Positions 45,046-54,072 of a stretch of DNA of 64,000 nucleotides are shown one piece after another. A program made the position numbers and the translations under genes. How positions within the stretch are numbered: the stretch's first letter is position 1; the number at the start of each line of letters is the position of its first letter. The notes below the pieces were generated by a model that saw only the letters and a program-made list of their open reading frames with translations, had not been told where the DNA came from and made no database searches. Origin of the DNA: Paenibacillus guangzhouensis (lineage in GTDB: Bacteria > Bacillota > Bacilli > Paenibacillales > Paenibacillaceae). The DNA is taken from positions 2,914,001-2,978,000 of the forward strand of contig NZ_CP045293.1 of assembly GCF_009363075.1 (NCBI RefSeq). Direction: 5' to 3'.

Positions 45046-46020
45046 TTAGTAGGAACGCTTCGCAACAAAGTGAGCGATGTCGGTTAAATTCTTCTTCGCC
45101 TTGCCGTTCGGCAAACCTTCAAGCGCGTGCAGCGCCTTCGCAATATAACGATCAGCCATCTGCTCCGCCAGTTCAAGACCTTGGCTGCCTCGAATCATTT
45201 GGATCGCAGTGGATGCATCGTAACCGCCTTCCTGCCGCTGGATCTCAGCGATCTCGGCCAGTAAGGGCTCGCGAAGCTTGTCTTCTTGAAGCGCAAGCAG
45301 CACGGGCAACGTAATATTCCCTTGACGCATATCACTGCCGGGTGGCTTACCAATTTGCTTCTCCGTTCCGCATAAATCAAGTAGATCATCACGGATTTGG
45401 AAAGCCATTCCTACATTGTAACCGAATCGATATAAAGCTGCACTAACTTTTTCCGAGGCTCCTGACGCAACAGCTCCAAGCTCACAGCTAATCGCGATTA
45501 ACAAAGCTGTCTTGCGGCGGATTCGAAGTAAATAGTTGCGAATGGTCTGGTTCGTATTGAAAAAATCCCGCAGTTGCTCCAGCTCACCGATGCACATTTG
45601 CACGATCGCCTTCGACAAGATTTGGTGAATCTTTGGATTATGTAATTGGGTGACAAGGGTCAATGCCTTCGCATAGAGATAGTCCCCCGTGTACATGGCA
45701 ATTTTGTTGTCCCACTTGGATTTCACCGTGAGTTGTCCACGTCTTGTATTGGCATCATCAATCACATCATCATGTACAAGCGTGGCCATATGGATCATCT
45801 CAAGCGGTACAGCGATATGCTTCAGCTTCTCCAGATCGTACGTTCCGAACTTGCCTGACAGCAGTACGAAGACAGGGCGAAGCCGCTTCCCCCCTGCTTT
45901 GAATAAATGCAATGACGCCTCGCTCAGCAACGCATGATCACAGCGAATCTCCGACTCAAGCTGTTTCTCGATGAATTGCACGTCCTTCTTCATCGTCGTA
46001 TAGAGTTCCATTAGTTTCAT
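45046..46020 (-). CDS. hepT: Heptaprenyl diphosphate synthase component II
   Basis: Catalytic subunit of the long-chain prenyl synthase that makes the menaquinone side chain. The 324 residues show GGKRLRPVFVLLSG, the first Asp-rich motif DDVIDDANTRRG (about 85) and the second DDLLDLCG. It works with HepS, encoded in the same operon. Coupled to mqnA by ATGA. Confidence 0.95.
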   Translation of the reverse strand: MKLMELYTTMKKDVQFIEKQLESEIRCDHALLSEASLHLFKAGGKRLRPVFVLLSGKFGTYDLEKLKHIAVPLEMIHMATLVHDDVIDDANTRRGQLTVKSKWDNKIAMYTGDYLYAKALTLVTQLHNPKIHQILSKAIVQMCIGELEQLRDFFNTNQTIRNYLLRIRRKTALLIAISCELGAVASGASEKVSAALYRFGYNVGMAFQIRDDLLDLCGTEKQIGKPPGSDMRQGNITLPVLLALQEDKLREPLLAEIAEIQRQEGGYDASTAIQMIRGSQGLELAEQMADRYIAKALHALEGLPNGKAKKNLTDIAHFVAKRSY

Positions 46021-46883
46021 TCTTTCACCTGTGTGACCGTATTATCTGACCAAATGCAGATTTCAACTTCCTTATCTATAAGCCCGAGTTCTTTGCAATA
46101 TCGGAAATACAATTCTAACCCATTTTGCTGTGATTGTCCAAAATGATGGCATAATCCTCCAAAATATTGACGCCAGTACGACGGTGTTCCGCCGATTTCA
46201 ATGCATGCTTTGCGTACAATCGGCTCGACATCGCGGCTCGTCCGCTCTTTGCTGTCCTTAAAGGCTTGAAGAATCGCACGCATCACGTCCGGGTATTTCT
46301 CCGTCGCTTGACGAGATACCGCCCAGACCGCAAACGTCATCCATTCGCCTGTAAAAGCATTCCAACGTTCAGCTAGGTCCATGACTTCATATTCCGCGTG
46401 CTGCCAATCTGCGCGAATGGCATGATCTCCGATAAGCAGGGCCGCATCGGCCTGTTCCATCATCTCTGGCAGTGAAGGGTCCATCACAACATACTTCGGC
46501 GATCCGCCATAGAATTTCTCGATAATAATCTTCAATAAATTGGCGGAGGTTGCCGAGGTATTCGTCAGTGCGATCGTGCCATGCAGTACCTCTTCAAGCG
46601 GTTTCTTCAGGAACAACAGAATCGATCGAACGGGTCCAAATGCGCTTACCGATAGATCTGGAAACAGATAATACTGCTCCCAGGATGCGCCATAAGCGAA
46701 TGACGATATTGGACCAAGATCGATTCTTCCTTCGAGCATAGCCCGATTGAGCTCAGCGGGGACCTGCTGCGTCGTCTCTACGTTAATATTTAATTGCTCC
46801 GGACTAAAGTGATAAAACACCGGCCAGACATTCGTATAATTAATCTCTCCGATGCGAATCGGATTGCTTGACTTGCTGCGCAT
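46017..46883 (-). CDS. mqnA: Chorismate dehydratase MqnA (futalosine menaquinone route)
   Basis: Makes 3-(1-carboxyvinyl)benzoate from chorismate, first step of the futalosine route. The 288 residues show a periplasmic-binding-like fold without signal peptide: RIGEINYTNVWPVFYHF, DLGPISSFAYGAS, ALTNTSATSANLLK and DAALLIGDHA. ATG at 46883 follows GGGGGGA; it overlaps the end of the UbiX gene by 44 bases. In B. subtilis menaquinone is made by the o-succinylbenzoate route, so this operon content differs from that reference. Confidence 0.88.
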   Translation of the reverse strand: MRSKSSNPIRIGEINYTNVWPVFYHFSPEQLNINVETTQQVPAELNRAMLEGRIDLGPISSFAYGASWEQYYLFPDLSVSAFGPVRSILLFLKKPLEEVLHGTIALTNTSATSANLLKIIIEKFYGGSPKYVVMDPSLPEMMEQADAALLIGDHAIRADWQHAEYEVMDLAERWNAFTGEWMTFAVWAVSRQATEKYPDVMRAILQAFKDSKERTSRDVEPIVRKACIEIGGTPSYWRQYFGGLCHHFGQSQQNGLELYFRYCKELGLIDKEVEICIWSDNTVTQVKE

Positions 46884-47490
46884 CCGAATCCCCCCATCTG
46901 ATGTATAATTCATGATCGATATGAACCTGATCGAGCACTTTGCCAACCAGGAAATTCACCATATCATCCAAAGTCTGTGGTCCGTAGTAGAATGCGGGCA
47001 TCGCTGGAACGATTCGGACGCCCAGCCGTGCCAATTTCAGCATATTCTCTAAGTGTATGGCATGAAGCGGCGTCTCCCGCGGCACGATGATCAGCGGTCG
47101 TCCTTCTTTAAGCATGACGTCTGCAGCACGCCCCATCAAATTATCAGAAGCCCCATGCGCGATGGACGATAACGTCCCCATGGAACAAGGCATGATAAAC
47201 ATCCCGGCCGCACGAAAAGAGCCGCTCGCGATGCTCGCGCCAATATCCTGAATCGGATGATAGATGTACGTGCCTTCGTAATGTCCGAACTTCTGGTTCA
47301 ATACGTCCGGACGACGAACCACTTCCCATCCGAGCTCTTCCTTGATCACGCGCCATCCGGCATCCGTGATGATGATATGCACTTCATATCCCGCTGCGAG
47401 CAGAACCTCGATCAATCGAACGCCATAGATCGAGCCGCTTGCACCCGTGATTCCGACAGCCCATCGTTTCGATTGCGGCATGATGTTCAT
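46840..47490 (-). CDS. UbiX-like flavin prenyltransferase
   Basis: Makes prenylated FMN, cofactor of UbiD-family decarboxylases. The 216 residues have the flavoprotein motif VGITGASGSIYGVRLIEVLL, IMPCSMGTLSSIAHG and RPLIIVPRETPLHAIHLENM. In this operon the product would serve a UbiD-type decarboxylase of the futalosine route (not in the window). Start ATG lies one base after the end of the UbiA-like gene. The far C-terminus (KQSDSHRRD) lies inside mqnA. Confidence 0.88.
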   Translation of the reverse strand: MNIMPQSKRWAVGITGASGSIYGVRLIEVLLAAGYEVHIIITDAGWRVIKEELGWEVVRRPDVLNQKFGHYEGTYIYHPIQDIGASIASGSFRAAGMFIMPCSMGTLSSIAHGASDNLMGRAADVMLKEGRPLIIVPRETPLHAIHLENMLKLARLGVRIVPAMPAFYYGPQTLDDMVNFLVGKVLDQVHIDHELYIRWGDSDAQQVKQSDSHRRD

Positions 47491-47491
47491 C

Positions 47492-48361
47492 TTAGTGGAA
47501 CACCACCAAATCAAGGAATGTAAAGACAAATACAACGACGCTCAGAATCCCATTCATGGAGAAGAATGCCGTATTCACTTTACTAAGATCATGTGGCTTC
47601 ACGAGTTTGTGTTCGTAATATAAAATTGCATAAGCAATAATCATGCCGGCAAAATACATCCAGCTCAAATCGGTCATGAAATATAGGGCAATAAATCCAA
47701 TCGCCGTGAGGATATGAAAACCACGAGCAATCCATAATGCTCCCTTCAATCCAAAGCGAACAGGAATGGAATGAAGGCCCTGCGCCTTGTCGAACTCATA
47801 ATCCTGACATGCATATATAATATCGAACCCTGCCGTCCAGAACGCAACGGTAAAGTAGAATACCATGGCCGACCAATCCGCATTATTCGTAACAGCAACC
47901 CAGCCGCCTAGTGGGGCAAGCGCAATCGTAAGTCCTAGAACCACATGGCATAGCCATGTAAAGCGTTTCGTATAAGAATAGAACACAAGAAAAAAGACCG
48001 CAATTGGCAATAAGCGCATTGCAAGCGGTTCGAGTTCAGCTGCCGCCCAAAATAATAGTCCGAATGAAACAACAGTAAATAATACGACTTCCCCGACCTT
48101 TAGCAGCCCGGCTGGAATGGCTCTGCCTTCCGTACGTGGATTCTTCTTATCGATCGCTGCATCAATCAATCGGTTCAATGACATCGCTGCTGTTCTGGCC
48201 CCCACCATGGCGAGTAGAATCCAACCGATCTGCGCCCAGGATGGAAGATGGTGATTCACAACAACGGAGCCAAGAATGGCTCCCATGAATGCAAATGGCA
48301 ATGCAAATAACGTATGTTCAAACTTAATCATTTCTAGGAAAATAGCAATTTTCTTAAACAT
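47492..48361 (-). CDS. UbiA-family prenyltransferase (MqnP-like)
   Basis: Membrane enzyme attaching the isoprenoid chain to an aromatic acid. The 289 residues and about eight helices show the first Asp-rich motif NRLIDAAIDKKNPRTEGRAIP and the second DYEFDKAQGLHSIPVRFG. With mqnA next door, it is most likely the prenyltransferase of the futalosine route and not MenA or UbiA. Overlaps menG by 8 bases. Confidence 0.86.
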   Translation of the reverse strand: MFKKIAIFLEMIKFEHTLFALPFAFMGAILGSVVVNHHLPSWAQIGWILLAMVGARTAAMSLNRLIDAAIDKKNPRTEGRAIPAGLLKVGEVVLFTVVSFGLLFWAAAELEPLAMRLLPIAVFFLVFYSYTKRFTWLCHVVLGLTIALAPLGGWVAVTNNADWSAMVFYFTVAFWTAGFDIIYACQDYEFDKAQGLHSIPVRFGLKGALWIARGFHILTAIGFIALYFMTDLSWMYFAGMIIAYAILYYEHKLVKPHDLSKVNTAFFSMNGILSVVVFVFTFLDLVVFH

Positions 48362-49085
48362 TGTTACGCTCCTTCATCCCAATATGAAGCGCAGCAATGC
48401 CACCGGTAAGCGGAAAAGCTTGTACATCGTGCAGGCCAATCTCGCGGTAGATATCAGCGAGCTCATGACGACCTGGAAAAGCAACTAACGAATCCGGAAG
48501 CCACTTATACTGTTCATAACGCTTCACAAGATATTTCCCAATGAGCGGAAGGACCTTTTGGAAGTAGAAATAATAAATGCCTTTGAACGGCTGCCAAGTC
48601 GGTTTGGATAACTCAAGGCATACCACCATTCCGCCAGGTTTGACGACACGCCGCATCTCCTTAAGTACCTGCTTTAAATCCGGAACATTGCGAAGTCCAA
48701 AACCGATCGTAGCATAATCGAATTGATTGTCTTCGAACGGAAGTTCCATCGCGTTGCCTTGCACCAAATCAATTTGACGGCTTTTGCCAGCACGTTCAAC
48801 CTTCACTTTACCTACGTCGAGCATGTTCTGACTAAAATCAAGACCGACAATATGACCGGTCTGACTAGCCTCCGCGATACTGATCGTCCAATCACAAGTA
48901 CCGCAGCACAAGTCGATCGCTGTGTTACCGGGCATGACGTTCATCTTCTTCATCGTAAATTTACGCCATGCCTTATGGCGCCTGAAACTCAAGACATCGT
49001 TCATCATGTCGTACTTCGGAGCAATATTCTCGAAGACGGCGTGAACGAATTGTTCTTTGGTTTTGGATGAATTCGTATCCATCAT
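48354..49085 (-). CDS. menG: Demethylmenaquinone methyltransferase
   Basis: Last methylation of menaquinone (UbiE/MenG family, 243 residues). FENIAPKYDMMNDVLSF and the SAM motif AIDLCCGTCDWTISIAE are present, as are QGNAMELPFEDNQFDYATIGFGLRN and VKPGGMVVCLELSKP. The ATG follows the hepS stop after 4 bases. Confidence 0.95.
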   Translation of the reverse strand: MMDTNSSKTKEQFVHAVFENIAPKYDMMNDVLSFRRHKAWRKFTMKKMNVMPGNTAIDLCCGTCDWTISIAEASQTGHIVGLDFSQNMLDVGKVKVERAGKSRQIDLVQGNAMELPFEDNQFDYATIGFGLRNVPDLKQVLKEMRRVVKPGGMVVCLELSKPTWQPFKGIYYFYFQKVLPLIGKYLVKRYEQYKWLPDSLVAFPGRHELADIYREIGLHDVQAFPLTGGIAALHIGMKERNNV

Positions 49086-49089
49086 TCAC

Positions 49090-49956
49090 TCAACCTTCCT
49101 TCACGACTGTCAGAGGCTCACGTGTTATTCGAAGGAATGGCTCTGCAATACTCATAAGGTCTCGGTGGACCTTCTCTGAGATCGGCTCGCGAAGCATGTT
49201 CTGAATATCAGCAATGGTCTGACGAAGCTTGTCTAATAATAAATTGTGTATATTATATTTCGTCCACAAGGACTTGATATGACGAACTTCTACTTGGTTA
49301 TCCCGCAGTAATTGTTGGTCCTCTTCCGTCCCCTCCTGCAAAATATGCCAAAAGGCCCATGAGCCTTTGAACGTGCGCAGCTCACGATTCTTGTTCAATT
49401 CTTCACGAACAATTTCACATTGGGTAAAAGCGCGCAGCATATCCGGCCAAGACTTCTGATTCACCTCGTCCATGAAGTACTGAAAGGTAGTGAACAAATA
49501 CATTTTGAGCTCTACGAGCATGGACATGTAGTCATCGGTAGAGAGCAATAGTTGTTTCACGCGCATGTACAAATTCATTTTCTGTCGATTCACTTCACAT
49601 ATGGCTTCACTTAACTGTCTCACCATATTCACTTCACCTGCTTGTGCAAGCAACTGGTAGAATCGACTACTGAAGAAATCTCCTGCGAGTACGTTTACCT
49701 GACGCGTTCGCATTTCACGTTCCGATTTCTTCTCATCATCAGTATCGATCAAGTCATGGGTGTCAAGCCCCATCTGTACGAGCGAAGTCACGAGCGCATA
49801 CAGCTCGCTATTGCGCTTGATCGACGGGGTTTTATCCAAGTAAACAATCAACAGTCGAATGCGAGCGTCCGGGAAATCGGGCATCTCCATATTGCTGCTG
49901 ATCATATCATGTTTCATCGCCTTTTGGGCCAATTCTGGAATCCGATATCGTTTCAT
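49090..49956 (-). CDS. hepS: Heptaprenyl diphosphate synthase component I
   Basis: Noncatalytic subunit, 288 residues, all-helical, without the Asp-rich motifs (only THDLIDTDDEKK in place). FFSSRFYQLLAQAGE and RQVNVLAGDFF match the family. ATG at 49956 follows GGAGGC. Heads the hepS-menG-ubiA-ubiX-mqnA-hepT group. Confidence 0.93.
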   Translation of the reverse strand: MKRYRIPELAQKAMKHDMISSNMEMPDFPDARIRLLIVYLDKTPSIKRNSELYALVTSLVQMGLDTHDLIDTDDEKKSEREMRTRQVNVLAGDFFSSRFYQLLAQAGEVNMVRQLSEAICEVNRQKMNLYMRVKQLLLSTDDYMSMLVELKMYLFTTFQYFMDEVNQKSWPDMLRAFTQCEIVREELNKNRELRTFKGSWAFWHILQEGTEEDQQLLRDNQVEVRHIKSLWTKYNIHNLLLDKLRQTIADIQNMLREPISEKVHRDLMSIAEPFLRITREPLTVVKEG

Positions 49957-50072
49957 TAAGATGCCTCCGAGCATACTGCGAGTACAAAATTCTGTAGACC
50001 AAGCAATCTAAATTATTATAGCATAAGTTATTTACCCACGCACTGAATCTCATTCGCTTTTTTTGACAGAAA

Positions 50073-50618
50073 TTAATCCGTAGATCCGAATTTTTTATTC
50101 CATAATGCTGTATATCGTAAATGCAGCTTCTCTTCAACGTCAGGAGATGGTGCACTCTTCAAGGTCCGAATTTGCTCTAAATCGGCATGATTCAGATCGT
50201 CCCGACTTGCATCCGCAGCCAAGAGCAGACGCTTCGTTGAGGTTAAACCATCATCAGGCGTCACAAATCGTAGAAAAAGCTGCTTCACATTCGTTGTTTG
50301 GGTAAAACTGAATAAAATCATCTGATGCAAATGGTCATAAATGGCCTGAACCGCATCAGGTGTATTGCTCACATTTAAATCAAGGGTCAGCGTCGACCCG
50401 CTCCAAACGGCTCGGCTAATATGCATGCGAAGCGGAAGTCCTGCAAGAACATCGACCAGATTGTTCGAATGAATATCGATCGGTGCCGTCTCCAAGATGA
50501 CAGGCAACGTCCGATGATCATGTGAAGATGACATCGCACCTTGCGCAAGCCCTGAGATCAAGAGTGTAACAAGAAGTGATCCTGTACATGCAAGTAAGAT
50601 CGGTTTCAATAAACGCAT
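50073..50618 (-). CDS. Exported protein of unknown function
   Basis: A 181-residue protein with a signal peptide or N-terminal anchor (RLLKPILLACTGSLLVTLLISGLAQGA). The mature part has PIDIHSNNLVDVLAGLPLRMHISRAVWSGSTLTLDL and QAIYDHLHQMILFSFT, an alpha/beta pattern of the sort seen in GerMN-like or periplasmic binding folds; I do not recognise it. AAGGGGC precedes the ATG at 50618. It lies between mtrB and hepS, not seen in B. subtilis. Confidence 0.7.
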   Translation of the reverse strand: MRLLKPILLACTGSLLVTLLISGLAQGAMSSSHDHRTLPVILETAPIDIHSNNLVDVLAGLPLRMHISRAVWSGSTLTLDLNVSNTPDAVQAIYDHLHQMILFSFTQTTNVKQLFLRFVTPDDGLTSTKRLLLAADASRDDLNHADLEQIRTLKSAPSPDVEEKLHLRYTALWNKKFGSTD

Positions 50619-50682
50619 GAATAGCGCCCCTTTCGCATGGATCGGTTCGTCCACGAATAACCACCTACTGCATTGTACAATC

Positions 50683-50704
50683 AAAAAAAGCAGGCTATGC
50701 CTGC
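50683..50704 (-). terminator. Terminator after mtrB
   Basis: Stem GCAGGC/GCCTGC (50699-50704 with 50690-50695) and seven T residues. Confidence 0.88.
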
Positions 50705-50711
50705 AAATTTG

Positions 50712-50948
50712 CTAACTGTCTGTTTCTACCGTACCATATTTGGTCAATACCGTTGCACTGCCCCGAATTTTGATCGCCGAAGTATGGTCTGTAAACTGCG
50801 CAATCAGCACCTCACCCTTGTCCAGCTTCTCGGTGTGATGGAATCTTGTGTCTTGTCCGCGCGTTAAGCCGATAACTTGAACGCCTTGAGACTTCGCCTT
50901 GACAATAATATACTCGGCACTGCTGTTATTCTTCTCTTCCACCTGCAT
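50712..50948 (-). CDS. mtrB: Transcription attenuation protein MtrB (TRAP)
   Basis: Eleven-subunit ring protein that binds tryptophan and (G/U)AG repeats and so controls trp genes. The 78 residues include [20 protein letters not shown] and the RNA-contacting Lys/Arg in [13 protein letters not shown] (equivalent of Lys56 and Arg58 of B. subtilis). GAAGGGAG precedes the start. No folE (mtrA) gene precedes it. Its natural target lies at 40473-40535. Confidence 0.96.
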   Translation of the reverse strand: MQVEEKNNSSAEYIIVKAKSQGVQVIGLTRGQDTRFHHTEKLDKGEVLIAQFTDHTSAIKIRGSATVLTKYGTVETDS

Positions 50949-50971
50949 GACTCTCCCTTCGTGATAGAAAA

Positions 50972-50997
50972 GAAAAAGCCGTGAACAACAGTCACGG
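50972..50997 (-). terminator. Terminator between hbs and mtrB
   Basis: Stem CCGTGA/TCACGG (50992-50997 with 50979-50984) and a T-rich tail TTTTTCTTTTC; mtrB starts 24 bases beyond, so mtrB may depend on readthrough. Confidence 0.75.
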
Positions 50998-51031
50998 ACT
51001 AATTCTAAAACATGCTAATATGTACAATCGT

Positions 51032-51304
51032 TTATTTAATTCCGTCTTTAAGTGCTTTACCCGGTTTAAACGCTGGGATTTTGCTAGCTGGAATTTCGAT
51101 TTCTTGACCCGTTTGCGGATTGCGACCCTTACGAGCGGAACGTTCACGTACTTCGAAGTTACCGAAGCCAACGAGTTGAACTTTATCGCCGTTTTGAAGT
51201 GCTGCAGAAATTGCATCAAAAACTGCATCTACTGCTTTAGTCACATCTTTCTTCGAAAGCTCAGTTGCCTCAGCTACTTGTGCAATCAATTCAGATTTGT
51301 TCAT
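51032..51304 (-). CDS. hbs: DNA-binding protein HU
   Basis: Histone-like protein (90 residues) that bends [23 protein letters not shown] and the arm [21 protein letters not shown] with AFKPGKAL at the end are typical. GGGGAGGTG precedes the start. Same position as B. subtilis hbs, ahead of mtrB. Confidence 0.98.
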   Translation of the reverse strand: MNKSELIAQVAEATELSKKDVTKAVDAVFDAISAALQNGDKVQLVGFGNFEVRERSARKGRNPQTGQEIEIPASKIPAFKPGKALKDGIK

Positions 51305-51513
51305 GCTCTTTTCACCTCCCCAGAAGGATTATGCTCCAATATCATACTGTCTTTACCGTTTCGCCCAAAATTATACATACGGCTTGGATATTCATCTTTC
51401 TCAAAACGGCCCGGCACCTTCGTGCAGGCAGGAACAAACTTATAGTAATACACTGTGCCCAGAATTTCAAGTGCTCGCAGCCGTTTTAGCCCATAATACG
51501 ATGGAAAATCCAA
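51301..51513 (-). CDS. Possible small gene before hbs
   Basis: A 70-codon frame whose TGA overlaps the hbs ATG as ATGA. Product [19 protein letters not shown]...GEVKRA has several aromatic residues and no family that I recognise. Start TTG has no good ribosome site. It could equally be untranslated leader of hbs; a promoter-like pair TTGAAA (17 bases) TACTAT lies within it. Low confidence. Confidence 0.3.
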   Translation of the reverse strand: MDFPSYYGLKRLRALEILGTVYYYKFVPACTKVPGRFEKDEYPSRMYNFGRNGKDSMILEHNPSGEVKRA

Positions 51514-51521
51514 ATCTTTGC

Positions 51522-52517
51522 TTAATTCTTCCCTGATCTTGTGCGATACAGGTAATAAAACGTGACAGCAAGCGCAAGAACAAGCACGATCCCTTTGATG
51601 ATATCATGCATAAAATACTGCACATTCATCATCGTCAATCCGTTCACAAGCACCCCAATTAAGACTGCGCCGAAAAATGTGCCGATAACATTCGGTTTCC
51701 CTGCGCCCATGACAGAGAAGCCAACGAATACAGCAGCTACAGCTTCCATGAGGAGCGGTGCACCTGCATCAATCTGACCTGAGCCAATACGAGCTGCGAA
51801 GAGAACTCCCCCGAATGCAGCGAACATTCCCGATGCGATATAAGCCAGCGTACGAACCTTTTTGACCTTAATGCCGGACAAGCGCGCCGCTTCTTCATTG
51901 CCGCCCGTCACATACATTTGTCTGCCAAAACGGGTATAGGTCAAGAAAATATGAACAACGGCGACGGCGATAATCAACAGAATTACGGGCACGGGAACGC
52001 CTAGCCATTCGCCCTGGCCCAGCCAAAGAAACGATTCGCTGAATTTGCCTGGTGCCTTCGTCCCATCTTGGAATTGCATGTTGTTATAGATGGAATAACC
52101 AGACGTGTAGGTCTTATGCAATCCTGACACGATATACATAACTGCCAGCGTAGCTAATAAGTCCGGGATACGAATCTTCACGATGAAGAATGCATTTACG
52201 CAGCCAATGACAGCCCCGATCAGTAAAGGAACTAGAATAACGATATAAAGTGGCTGCTCGTACCATACCATAAGCGATGCCGCGACTACGGTAGAGATAG
52301 AGACTGTTGAGCCGACGGACAAATCGAACCCATCGACAATGAGTGATAGCGTAACCCCGATCGCAACGAACGTCACGATGGAAATCGAACGCAATATATC
52401 CGTCAAATTCGCATAACTAAAAAAGTGTGGGAGCGTTAAAGAGAAAAATAAAATAACGCCAAAAATGACGATGAGTGATCCATACCGAAATAATAATTGC
52501 AGCACATTGTTCTTCAT
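51522..52517 (-). CDS. Ribose-type sugar ABC transporter permease
   Basis: Membrane subunit (331 residues) of a CUT2-type ABC importer, about nine helices, with the EAA-like LSGIKVKKVRTLAYIASGMFA and GFDLSVGSTVSIST at the front. Coupled by ATGA to the ATPase gene. With the other two genes it should import a pentose, or another sugar or similar small molecule; the substrate is not decided. Confidence 0.92.
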   Translation of the reverse strand: MKNNVLQLLFRYGSLIVIFGVILFFSLTLPHFFSYANLTDILRSISIVTFVAIGVTLSLIVDGFDLSVGSTVSISTVVAASLMVWYEQPLYIVILVPLLIGAVIGCVNAFFIVKIRIPDLLATLAVMYIVSGLHKTYTSGYSIYNNMQFQDGTKAPGKFSESFLWLGQGEWLGVPVPVILLIIAVAVVHIFLTYTRFGRQMYVTGGNEEAARLSGIKVKKVRTLAYIASGMFAAFGGVLFAARIGSGQIDAGAPLLMEAVAAVFVGFSVMGAGKPNVIGTFFGAVLIGVLVNGLTMMNVQYFMHDIIKGIVLVLALAVTFYYLYRTRSGKN

Positions 52518-54031
52518 GCCTGTTCCTCCCGACCTGCGCTTGCGTAATACAATAGTTTCTCTTGTGATGCTTCTTCTTGGCGGAACTCCTTCACGATACG
52601 TCCTTCACACATCACAAGAATACGGTCTGCGATGCCGATCGCTTCCGCGAATTCACATGTGAAATAGACAATCCCTTTCCCCTGCTCGGCAAGATCCCCG
52701 ATTAAGCGAAAAATGTCGCTCTTCGCTCCAATATCGACACCTTTGGTCGGTTCATCGAACAGGAAGATATCCGCCCCTGTCTCTACCCATTTCCCTATTG
52801 CGACCTTCTGTTGATTTCCGCCGCTTAGGAACTTCACCTGCTGCTTCATGGACGAAGTCTTAACGCCAAGCCGTTCTATGAGTCGACCTGCATGAGACTG
52901 CTCCATGCGGCTGCGAACGAAACCGAATTGGCTGAGCTGTTTCAGGAGCGGCAAACTGAGATTGTGCTGCACGGAGTCCTCTACCATGATTCCATGCTTA
53001 CGACGTTCTTCGGGTACCAGTACGATCCCCGCTTCGATCGCATCCGTTGGATCTTTCAGCTTCAGCGTGGCACCCCGTAATTGAACATGACCGCTATCCC
53101 TGCGCAAGGCGCCGAACAACACATTCGATAATTCCGTCTTCCCAGCACCGACTAGCCCAACAATCCCAACAATTTCACCTGCACGAACCTCCAGATTGAC
53201 CTCCTTGACTTTGTTTCCTGACGTCAATTGATCGGCTTTGAGCAAGACCTCGCCAATGGCCACCTCTCGTTTCGGAAACTCTTCATCAAAAGACTTGCCG
53301 AGCATCTGCCCGATGATTTCCTCGATGGAAGAAGCCTGCGTCAATGCCGTATAGACATGCTTCCCATCCCGCATGACCGTCACGCGATCACAGTGCTCAA
53401 ACACTTCCGGAAGCCGATGGGAGATGAAGATACAGCCAATGCCTTCGGTTTTCATTTGTTTCATCACACGGAAAAGGTTGTTCGTCTCTTCGTGGCTTAA
53501 CGGTGCTGTAGGTTCGTCAAAAATAATAAATTGGGCTTTCTCCACCAACGTTCTTGCAATCAAGACCATTTGTTTCTCGGAAAGGCTGAGCCCTTCTACC
53601 TTCTGCCGTACATCGATCGTTGCGCCAAGTTTGGCTAATGCCGCTTCTGCTTCCTGATAGATTTGTCCCCAAGAATGCCATAAACCGCCTTCCCTATTGG
53701 AAAGTCGGTCTAGTAGAATATTCTCAGCAACGGTGATTTGCGGCACAAGCGCGGTATCTACCTCTTGGTATACACAATGAATGCCTTGTCGCTTCGCATC
53801 AGATGGCGACTGCATCCGAATCTCTTGTGAACCAATCGAGATCGTCCCGGTGTCCATGGTATATGCGCCGGACAATATTTTCATCAATGTGCTTTTGCCG
53901 GCTCCATTGGCGCCGAGAAGCGCGTGAATTTCACCGCTGTGCACGGTGAAATCCACTTCGCTGAGCGCCGGAACTCCCGCAAACGACTTCGTGATGCGCG
54001 ATAGACGTAACGTCTCTTGGTTTGCAGTCAT
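52514..54031 (-). CDS. Sugar ABC transporter ATP-binding protein (two domains)
   Basis: A 505-residue RbsA/MglA-like protein with two ATPase domains. First Walker A GANGAGKST (near 40), Walker B FIIFDEPTAPLS; its signature is LSLSEKQMV and not LSGGQ. Second domain: Walker A-like GLVGAGKTEL, signature LSGGNQQKV, Walker B IFLFDEPTKGVD. Degeneration of the first signature is common in this group. Follows the binding-protein gene and precedes the permease. Confidence 0.93.
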   Translation of the reverse strand: MTANQETLRLSRITKSFAGVPALSEVDFTVHSGEIHALLGANGAGKSTLMKILSGAYTMDTGTISIGSQEIRMQSPSDAKRQGIHCVYQEVDTALVPQITVAENILLDRLSNREGGLWHSWGQIYQEAEAALAKLGATIDVRQKVEGLSLSEKQMVLIARTLVEKAQFIIFDEPTAPLSHEETNNLFRVMKQMKTEGIGCIFISHRLPEVFEHCDRVTVMRDGKHVYTALTQASSIEEIIGQMLGKSFDEEFPKREVAIGEVLLKADQLTSGNKVKEVNLEVRAGEIVGIVGLVGAGKTELSNVLFGALRRDSGHVQLRGATLKLKDPTDAIEAGIVLVPEERRKHGIMVEDSVQHNLSLPLLKQLSQFGFVRSRMEQSHAGRLIERLGVKTSSMKQQVKFLSGGNQQKVAIGKWVETGADIFLFDEPTKGVDIGAKSDIFRLIGDLAEQGKGIVYFTCEFAEAIGIADRILVMCEGRIVKEFRQEEASQEKLLYYASAGREEQA

Positions 54032-54072
54032 TGCATTCGAACCTCATTTCGCTCTGTTGTTCAATTTTACTT

